A stretch of 11,071 bases of DNA from the NCBI GenBank assembly GCA_900556205.1, contig USNX01000021.1, forward strand, positions 1 through 11,071, in the 5' to 3' direction. The position numbers and the translations under genes are program-made. Under the pieces are notes generated by a model. That model searched no databases. It saw nothing but the letters and a program-made list of their open reading frames with translations, and was not told the origin of the DNA. Source of the stretch: an uncultured Collinsella sp. GTDB taxonomy: Bacteria > Actinomycetota > Coriobacteriia > Coriobacteriales > Coriobacteriaceae. Positions 6,758 to 11,071 of this stretch are shown piece after piece; within the stretch, counting starts at the first letter, position 1; every line of letters starts with the position of its first letter.

Positions 6758-7192
6758 CTACTCACCGGTTTCGATGCGCTCCGGCGTGCTCTCGTGGTAG
6801 ATGAGCGTAAACGTACCGATCTGGACGGAAGAACCGTCGTGCAGCGGGGCTGCATTGACGATGGCACCGTCGACCCAGGTGCCATTGAGCGATCCCAAGT
6901 CCTCGATGCGAGCGCCGAGGCCCTCGCGAATAATGCGCGCGTGGCTGCGCGAAACAGTCATGTCGTTGAGGAAGATGCCGTTTGCAGGATCGCGGCCGAT
7001 GGTGGTCACGTCGTCCTCGAGCTCAAAAGCGGCACCCGTCTGCGGACCCTTGACGATGGACAGAACGGGGGCGGTGATGCGCACGTTGGCCATGAGGTCG
7101 GGAACGGTGACGTCGCTTGAAGGCACGCGGAATACGCAGGTGGCGTCAGCAGTCTTATCATTCTGAGGCATATTGTTAACCATGTTGTCCAT
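6758..7192 (-). CDS. GarA/OdhI-like FHA-domain protein
   Basis: A 144-residue cytosolic protein with one FHA domain (about residues 43-132) that binds phosphothreonine peptides. The conserved residues are present: IGRD (65-68), VSRSHA (80-85) and DLGSLNGTWV (98-107). The N-terminal tail carries ATCVFR (17-22), aligning with the TTSVFR kinase-target motif of mycobacterial GarA / corynebacterial OdhI, but with only the second threonine (Thr18) kept. In those proteins phosphorylation of the tail makes it fold back on its own FHA domain and switches off inhibition of 2-oxoglutarate enzymes. The start at 7192 is preceded by AGGGG five bases away; an upstream ATG at 7225 lacks support, and Met4 is an alternative. 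It lies 66 bases after pgsA and three before the FtsR-like gene, the same neighbourhood as in mycobacteria. Targets in this organism are not known. Confidence 0.85.
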   Translation of the reverse strand: MDNMVNNMPQNDKTADATCVFRVPSSDVTVPDLMANVRITAPVLSIVKGPQTGAAFELEDDVTTIGRDPANGIFLNDMTVSRSHARIIREGLGARIEDLGSLNGTWVDGAIVNAAPLHDGSSVQIGTFTLIYHESTPERIETGE

Positions 7193-7258
7193 GACAACCC
7201 CTAACTTATCGCGGACGTGCCGCAAATAATGAACCGTACGTAATCATACCCCAACGAA

Positions 7259-7963
7259 TCAGTCTTCGATTTCAGGGTTCAGAAAGTCGATGTCCTCGTC
7301 CTCGGGATGCGCGAGAGCCTGTTTAATGGCCACTCCGCCCTTAATGGAGTAGATGACAGCCGTGAGCATGGAGAAGATCACGCCGCCGTACACAAAGAAG
7401 ATGCCGAGGGGCACCGAGCTTCCGTTGAGGCCCGGGAAGGCCTTAAGGGTTGAAGGTAAAAGATGCAGGCCGTCAATAACGGGGAAACCGAGCAGCATGA
7501 GCGAGAAGCCGGTCATGAGCAGCGCAGTGGCAATCTTTCCGGGAAAGACGACATCGATGGGTCGACGGTGATAATGACGAACGATAAGCGTGCCGATGCC
7601 TAGATAGATGTCGCGGCCAATAATGAGCACGCAGACCCAGATGGGCAGCTCTCCGCGAACCACCAGTCCAAGTACGCCGGTGAACAGCAGCGCACGGTCG
7701 CAAATGGGATCCATGACCTTGCCGAGCCACGAGACCGTCTTAGTCATGCGGGCGATCTGGCCGTCCATCCAGTCGGTGGAGGCGGCAACGGCGTAGATTG
7801 CGATGGCGATGACGCGGTTGTTATCCGTCACAAACAGGTACAGAAATACCAGGGTGAGGATCAGGCGCGTAAAGGTGATGAAATTGGAGATCGTAAAGAT
7901 CTTATTCGACGGGTAATCGGAAGTGCCGATAAGCTCCTTTTTGATCTTCTTTTTGATGCCCAC
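7259..7963 (-). CDS. pgsA: CDP-alcohol phosphatidyltransferase (PgsA-like)
   Basis: An integral membrane enzyme of 234 residues. Members move a CDP-activated diacylglycerol phosphatidyl group onto an alcohol; PgsA uses glycerol-3-phosphate to make phosphatidylglycerol phosphate. The complete family signature D-x2-DG-x2-AR-x8-G-x3-D-x3-D is present at residues 64-89 (DWMDGQIAR, G81, D85, D89). About six hydrophobic segments follow an N-terminal basic stretch (GIKKKIKKE), and the C-terminus is acidic (EDEDIDFLNPEIED). The protein is longer than the usual 180-200 residues. I place the start at GTG 7961-7963, with GGGGGAG just upstream. ATG starts at 8089, 8053 or 8038 would lie upstream of the promoter at 8000-8028 and code for an unconserved leader. 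Substrate is inferred: the head group could be another alcohol such as inositol, as in some actinobacterial paralogues. Confidence 0.85.
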   Translation of the reverse strand: MGIKKKIKKELIGTSDYPSNKIFTISNFITFTRLILTLVFLYLFVTDNNRVIAIAIYAVAASTDWMDGQIARMTKTVSWLGKVMDPICDRALLFTGVLGLVVRGELPIWVCVLIIGRDIYLGIGTLIVRHYHRRPIDVVFPGKIATALLMTGFSLMLLGFPVIDGLHLLPSTLKAFPGLNGSSVPLGIFFVYGGVIFSMLTAVIYSIKGGVAIKQALAHPEDEDIDFLNPEIED

Positions 7964-7999
7964 AGGACTCCCCCGCTGGTTAACGACAAAACTTTCGAT

Positions 8000-8028
8000 A
8001 CTATACCCGTTCCGGCGATGTCTATCCA
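8000..8028 (-). promoter_or_regulatory. Probable pgsA operon promoter
   Basis: On minus, TGGATA (8028-8023; 4 of 6 matches to the -35 consensus) and TATAGT (8005-8000; 5 of 6 matches to -10) are separated by exactly 17 bases. Transcription would begin near 7993, about 30 bases before the GTG start. The -35 lies within one arm of the inverted repeat at 8024-8082. Confidence 0.5.
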
Positions 8029-8082
8029 GCGCAGCCATAGAGAGTCCAGACATGTGGAGGGCGCCTCTGGGCTGCGCTGGAT
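8024..8082. repeat. Perfect 13-bp inverted repeat overlapping the pgsA -35
   Basis: ATCCAGCGCAGCC (8024-8036) and GGCTGCGCTGGAT (8070-8082) are exact reverse complements around 33 bases that contain smaller self-complementary pieces (TCCA/TGGA, AGAG/CTCT). No T-run follows on either strand, so a simple intrinsic terminator is unlikely. It could be an operator pair, the remains of a small element, or a degenerate terminator of a gene once upstream of pgsA. Confidence 0.6.
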
Positions 8083-8297
8083 TCTGCATTTGTGTACATC
8101 AGCCTCCAAAAGCGACATTTTTCGGCTTCTTTGGTGGCTGGTTTACACGTTTTGATTCGGTGATTACATCGATCGGGAAAGTTGTTGCTTTAAGCAAATG
8201 CGTGCGGGTCGAAATTGGCTGGCGTCAAAAGAGCCCAACGGTCGTTACGGCTTCGTTAGAAACGCGCCCCACCATGGATGGTGAACCCGAAAGTTAA

Positions 8298-8330
8298 GGC
8301 ACGCGGGTACGGTGACTCGGCCCGCGCGCC
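8298..8330 (+). other. GC-rich hairpin in the leader of the ABC cassette
   Basis: CGCGGG (8302-8307) pairs with CCCGCG (8321-8326) around 13 bases; after one A/C mismatch, GGC (8298-8300) pairs with GCC (8328-8330). It ends 7 bases before the GAAAGGA ribosome site of the ATPase gene. There is no T-run. It may be a leader RNA structure or merely a product of high GC. Confidence 0.4.
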
Positions 8331-8351
8331 CGGTAGAGAAAGGATAAACCC

Positions 8352-9080
8352 ATGGGTTACATGCTCGAGACGCGCGGGCTCACCAAGCGCTTCGGCCGCG
8401 GCGACCAGGCGCAGGACGCCGTGGCCGACGTGAGCCTTCATATCCGCGAGGGCGAGGTGTACGGGCTGCTCGGTCCCAACGGCGCCGGCAAGTCGACAAC
8501 GCTCAAGATGATCTGCGGGATGCTGCGGCCGACGGCCGGGGAGATCCTCTTTGCCGGGCACGCCTGGCGCCGCGAGGACCTCTATGCAATCGGCAGCCTC
8601 ATCGAGGAGGCGCCGCTCTACCCCAACCTCACCGCGCGCGAGAACCTGCGCGTGCGCACCACGCTGCTGGGCCTTCCCGAGAGCCGCGTAGATGAGGTAC
8701 TCGCCGCCGTGGACCTCGCGGACACCGGGAAGAAGCGCGCCGGGCGTTTCTCGATGGGCATGCGGCAGCGCCTGGGGCTCGCGCTGGCGCTGATCGCCCG
8801 GCCACGCCTGCTCGTGCTCGACGAGCCCACCAACGGCCTCGACCCCATCGGCATCGAGGAGCTGCGCGACCAGATCCGCGGCTTCGCGGCGGCAGGCACG
8901 ACGGTGATCGTCTCGAGCCACATCCTCTCCGAGGTGCAGCAGATGGCGGACACCATCGGCATCATCTGCGGGGGGCGCCTCGCCTACGAGGATGCTCTTC
9001 GGCCCGGGCAGGACCTCGAGGAACTCTTCATGAGCGTCTGCCGGGAAGGGCGACGAGCGCGCGGGGAGGTGGCGGCATGA
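8352..9080 (+). CDS. Lantibiotic-immunity type ABC transporter ATPase (LanF/MutF-like)
   Basis: A 242-residue cytoplasmic ATP-binding subunit driving a bacteriocin-immunity exporter. Motifs in order: Walker A GPNGAGKST (41-49), GSLIEEAPLYPNLTARENL (81-99), signature FSMGMRQRLG (133-142), Walker B LLVLDEP (153-159), and the H-loop SSHIL with His190. The usual Q-loop glutamine is replaced by glutamate (Glu85 in LIEEAPLY), the E-loop described for LanF proteins such as NukF; this and the neighbouring permeases support lantibiotic immunity over a generic drug exporter. The start at 8352 has GAAAGGA seven bases upstream; Met4 is possible. Its stop overlaps the next start as ATGA. Base composition and codon use are far more GC-rich than in genes left of 8.2 kb. 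The substrate could also be another peptide antibiotic, including one made by a competitor. Confidence 0.85.
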   Translation: MGYMLETRGLTKRFGRGDQAQDAVADVSLHIREGEVYGLLGPNGAGKSTTLKMICGMLRPTAGEILFAGHAWRREDLYAIGSLIEEAPLYPNLTARENLRVRTTLLGLPESRVDEVLAAVDLADTGKKRAGRFSMGMRQRLGLALALIARPRLLVLDEPTNGLDPIGIEELRDQIRGFAAAGTTVIVSSHILSEVQQMADTIGIICGGRLAYEDALRPGQDLEELFMSVCREGRRARGEVAA

Positions 9081-9847
9081 CGGGCGAGAGGGGCGGCCTG
9101 CTCGCGGGCCTGCGCGCCGAGGCCCTGAAGTCGCGCCACGCGGCACCGGTTCGCCTGGCCGTGCTCATGGCGCTGCCGATGCCGCTGCTCGGCGCGATGC
9201 CCTACCGGGGCGTGCAGATCTTCAGCGCGTGGAACTACTGGTACGCGCTCTTCCTGCCCGTGTCTCTCTCGCTCGTGGTGGCGTGCGTCGCGCGGGCGGA
9301 TGCGCGCACGCGGATGCGGGGGCTTCTGGGCCTGGGCTTCCCGCTCGGGCGCGCCTGGTGGGCCAAGGCGCTCTGGTGCCTCGCGCTCTGCACGCTCTCG
9401 AACCTCGTGGTCTTCGGCATCTACCTCGCGGGATCGGCGTTCTCCTCGCAGGGCCTCACGGCCGCGGGCACGCTCACGATGCTCCTCTGCGCGCTCGCCA
9501 ACACGGTGACCGCGGCGTGGATGATCCCCGCGGGGCTCTTCCTCACGGCGCGGCTCGGCATGCTCGCGGGCATCTTCTGCCCGCTCGCCGCGCAGCTCGT
9601 GGGTGGGTTCGCCTGGTCGCTGATGCCGCTGCCGCAGCTCTTTCCGCCGTCGGCGAGCATGGTCATCCCCACGAGCTTCATCCCCGTGCTGCCGAGCGGC
9701 GAGCCACTCGCGGCGGACATGGCGCTCGGCGGGGCGCTCACGGCGGACGGCATGCTCACACTGGCGGGCCTTGCGGTCTGCGCGCTCGCGTTCGCCGCGC
9801 TCACGGCGGCGGGCGCGGCCTGGTTCGCGCGCTCCGAGGAGAGGTGA
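9077..9847 (+). CDS. Lantibiotic-immunity ABC permease, LanE/MutE-EpiE-like
   Basis: A 256-residue membrane subunit with about six hydrophobic segments (roughly residues 26-42, 56-72, 93-115, 128-150, 158-185, 225-250). The clearest family mark is SAWNYWYALFLPV (50-62), matching the 'NYWY...LP' block seen in MutE/EpiE permeases. With the LanG-like partner and the ATPase it would form the heterodimeric exporter that removes lantibiotic from the cytoplasmic membrane. It begins in an ATGA overlap with the ATPase gene and its stop overlaps the next ATG as TGATG, implying translational coupling and fixed subunit ratio. It is very rich in GC. The family call rests on motif and context; sequence is otherwise Ala/Leu-rich and weakly informative. 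Confidence 0.75.
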   Translation: MTGERGGLLAGLRAEALKSRHAAPVRLAVLMALPMPLLGAMPYRGVQIFSAWNYWYALFLPVSLSLVVACVARADARTRMRGLLGLGFPLGRAWWAKALWCLALCTLSNLVVFGIYLAGSAFSSQGLTAAGTLTMLLCALANTVTAAWMIPAGLFLTARLGMLAGIFCPLAAQLVGGFAWSLMPLPQLFPPSASMVIPTSFIPVLPSGEPLAADMALGGALTADGMLTLAGLAVCALAFAALTAAGAAWFARSEER

Positions 9848-10662
9848 TGGCCATGACACGACTCTCCGACCCGACGCCGCGCATGACTCTCCCGCGGGCC
9901 CTGCTCTCCGAGGCCCTGCGCCTGGCTCGCTCCCCGCTCACGGCGGTGCACCTCGTCTGCGGCCTGGCGGCCGGTCTTGCCTGCGGCGAGTACTTCTCCG
10001 TAGCCCGATGGGACCCGGCGCTGGGCGCGGACGCCTACGCCCAGTTCCTCGGCGCCCTCATGCCGCTCATGTCCGCCATCGTCTGCGGGCTCGCCGTGGA
10101 CGAGGAGCGCGCTGCCGGGCGCCTCGCCAACCTCACGGCGGTCCCCTCGCGCGGGCGCGCCGTCGCGGCGAAGCTGCTCGCCCTTGCGGCGCTCGGCGCG
10201 GGCGCGCTGGCCGTGGCGCTCGGCGTGTTCGGGGCCGTGCTCGCCGTCGCCGGGCGCCTGCCGATCGGGCCCGCTCCGCTTGCGGCCGCCTGGGCGGGCA
10301 TCGTGCTCGGCAGCCTGCCCCTCTACGCGCTGGGGCTCGGCGTGGCCCTTCGCCTCGGCCGCAACGCCGCCATCGGCGCCGGCGCGGCGGGGGTGCTCCT
10401 CGCGTTCTTCTCAGTGGGCGGACTTGCGCACGGCCTCATGACCGGCGAGCTCACCGGTGCCCTGGCGACCCCCCTGAGCTGGGTGCCGCTCGCCTGGCCC
10501 GCGCGCCTGGGGTCGCTCGGGGTGGAGGCCTTCATCGACGCCGCACGCGCGGCGGGCCCTCTCCTCACGACTGCGCTCGCTAGCCTCGTGCTCACCCTGG
10601 CAGCCGACGCCGTCCTTCTCGCCTGGTTCTGCCGCTTCGAGGACGGGAGGGCAGATGCGTAG
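9847..10662 (+). CDS. Lantibiotic-immunity ABC permease, LanG/MutG-like
   Basis: A 271-residue membrane protein, second permease of the exporter. Hydrophobic segments occur near residues 33-50, 68-85, 108-135, 143-165, 172-195 and 235-262. Before the second, ADAYAQFLGALMPLMSAIVCGL resembles the MutG pattern, and the following DEERAAGRLANLTAVPSRGRAVAAKLLAL matches the conserved cytoplasmic loop ('E...G...L...P.sR...aK'). The start is taken as the ATG within TGATG at 9847, with GGAGAGG upstream; GTG 9844 and ATG 9853 are alternatives. Its 3' end overlaps the next gene by 8 bases. The frame is open much further upstream (from 9229), but that part is antiparallel noise within the LanE-like gene caused by high GC. 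Confidence 0.75.
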   Translation: MAMTRLSDPTPRMTLPRALLSEALRLARSPLTAVHLVCGLAAGLACGEYFSVARWDPALGADAYAQFLGALMPLMSAIVCGLAVDEERAAGRLANLTAVPSRGRAVAAKLLALAALGAGALAVALGVFGAVLAVAGRLPIGPAPLAAAWAGIVLGSLPLYALGLGVALRLGRNAAIGAGAAGVLLAFFSVGGLAHGLMTGELTGALATPLSWVPLAWPARLGSLGVEAFIDAARAAGPLLTTALASLVLTLAADAVLLAWFCRFEDGRADA

Positions 10663-11056
10663 GAGGCCGCTCGCCGCCGTGCTCGTCCTCCTCTCCGCAG
10701 CGCTCGTTCTGGGCGGGAATGCCCTGCTCGACGCCGGTTGGGGGTCGGTGCTGCGCTCGATCGCCGACCGCGTGCTGCCCAACCCTGAGATCACCATGTG
10801 GGCGCCCGCGCCCGAGCCCGGCAGCCACGCGAGCTCCTACGCCGACGCCACCGGGGCGGGGGCGAACTACGTCTACCTGGTGGATGCGGCGGACGACAGG
10901 GGCAATGTCCGAGAGCTCCAGCTGATCTTCTTCGGACGGGAGTCGGACGGCGAGGGCTGGCTCGAGATCGAGGCGCGCGGCGGCTCGGGCGTGCGCTACC
11001 GCGCGTGCAACGCTACCCGGGCACCCGCGAGTGCGCGCAGGGCTCTAAACCGTTGA
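10655..11056 (+). CDS. YxeA-like (DUF1093) secreted or membrane-anchored protein
   Basis: A 133-residue protein with an N-terminal basic-hydrophobic stretch (RRRPLAAVLVLLSAALVLGG, 2-21), a signal peptide or anchor without a lipobox cysteine. The core at about 71-131 reads NYVYLVDAADDRGNVRELQL, then GWLEIEARGGSGVRYRACN and APASARRAL. This follows the YxeA layout of Y-x-Y...D-x-x-GN-x-(K/R)-(E)-L, a G-x-(Y/W)-L strand, V-x-(S)-Y/R, and a final P-x-x-A-x-x-x-L. The match is by eye and moderate. GGGAGG lies four bases before the ATG, and the start overlaps the LanG-like stop by 8 bases, so it belongs to the operon. In B. subtilis yxeA closes the peptide-responsive yxdJKLM operon, so association with peptide ABC transporters has precedent. 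A plausible role is an extracytoplasmic accessory or immunity protein; function is unknown. It could instead be a degenerate LanI-type protein. Confidence 0.6.
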   Translation: MRRRPLAAVLVLLSAALVLGGNALLDAGWGSVLRSIADRVLPNPEITMWAPAPEPGSHASSYADATGAGANYVYLVDAADDRGNVRELQLIFFGRESDGEGWLEIEARGGSGVRYRACNATRAPASARRALNR

Positions 11057-11071
11057 GCGCGGCGCTAATAC

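Larger units (their letters stand above)
7964..8351. other. Gene-free 388-bp region containing a composition step
   Basis: No frame on either strand has a start codon with ribosome site plus recognisable protein. It holds the pgsA promoter, the 13-bp inverted repeat, a small palindrome TTGCTT-T-AAGCAA (8185-8197), and a GC-rich hairpin just before the ABC operon (8298-8330). GC counted by hand per 60 bases is 28 (8101-8160), 27 (8161-8220), 35 (8221-8280) and 39 (8281-8340), so composition steps up near 8240-8300. I could not identify a promoter for the ABC operon. Confidence 0.7.

Noticed and set aside
7923..8297. 124-codon plus-strand frame across the pgsA start region
   Set aside because: It is antisense to the pgsA N-terminus, has no ribosome site, spans the pgsA promoter and inverted repeat, and resembles no family I know.
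8221..8297. Possible tRNA or att site at the composition break
   Set aside because: I looked for an acceptor stem, T-loop and anticodon arm on both strands and for direct repeats flanking the GC-rich cassette and found none.
9229..9846. Upstream extension of the LanG-like permease frame
   Set aside because: This part is Arg/Gly/His-rich, overlaps the LanE-like permease in another frame, and the TGATG junction at 9845-9849 with a ribosome site gives the natural start.
8256..9859. Long minus-strand frames (about 290 codons each) opposite the ABC genes
   Set aside because: They are Arg/Ala/Gly/Glu-rich, a typical by-product of very GC-rich codon use on the other strand, and the plus strand has clear ABC motifs.

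Overview
The window looks like chromosome of a gut Coriobacteriia member, most likely Collinsella or a close relative. This rests on gene content: an actinobacterial pgsA / GarA-like FHA / FtsR-like MerR cluster, a Gram-positive glycolipid glucosyltransferase, and moderate GC in the first 8.2 kb. The genus is inferred from the sequence, not searched.

Layout. (1) Positions 1-1218, minus: a UgtP/MGDG-synthase-type diacylglycerol glycosyltransferase, cut by the left edge. (2) 1336-2274, plus: thioredoxin reductase trxB, divergent from it and followed by a hairpin terminator. (3) 2429-3980: a convergent pair, a DUF1836 (YkrK-type, MerR-like) regulator on plus and a DegV/FakB fatty-acid-binding protein on minus, sharing a bidirectional terminator. 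Their outer promoters carry the same CTAGATA/TATCTAG half-sites as inverted repeats. This is the best candidate for an undescribed regulatory circuit here. (4) 4145-7963, minus: a probable five-gene operon pgsA - GarA-like FHA - FtsR-like MerR - apt - secreted NlpC/P60 peptidoglycan hydrolase, ending at a strong terminator. It joins phospholipid synthesis, phosphothreonine signalling, a division regulator, purine salvage and cell-wall hydrolysis. (5) 7964-8351: a gene-free 388-bp stretch with the pgsA promoter, a perfect 13-bp inverted repeat and a step up in GC. (6) 8352-11056, plus: a much more GC-rich four-gene cassette with overlapping genes, made of a lantibiotic-immunity type ABC transporter (LanF-like ATPase, LanE/MutE-like and LanG/MutG-like permeases) and a YxeA-like secreted or anchored protein.

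The GC-rich cassette differs in composition from everything to its left. It is either horizontally acquired or, if this is a metagenome contig, a chimeric join near 8240-8300. No lantibiotic precursor, modification enzyme or two-component system lies inside the window; these could lie beyond 11071.
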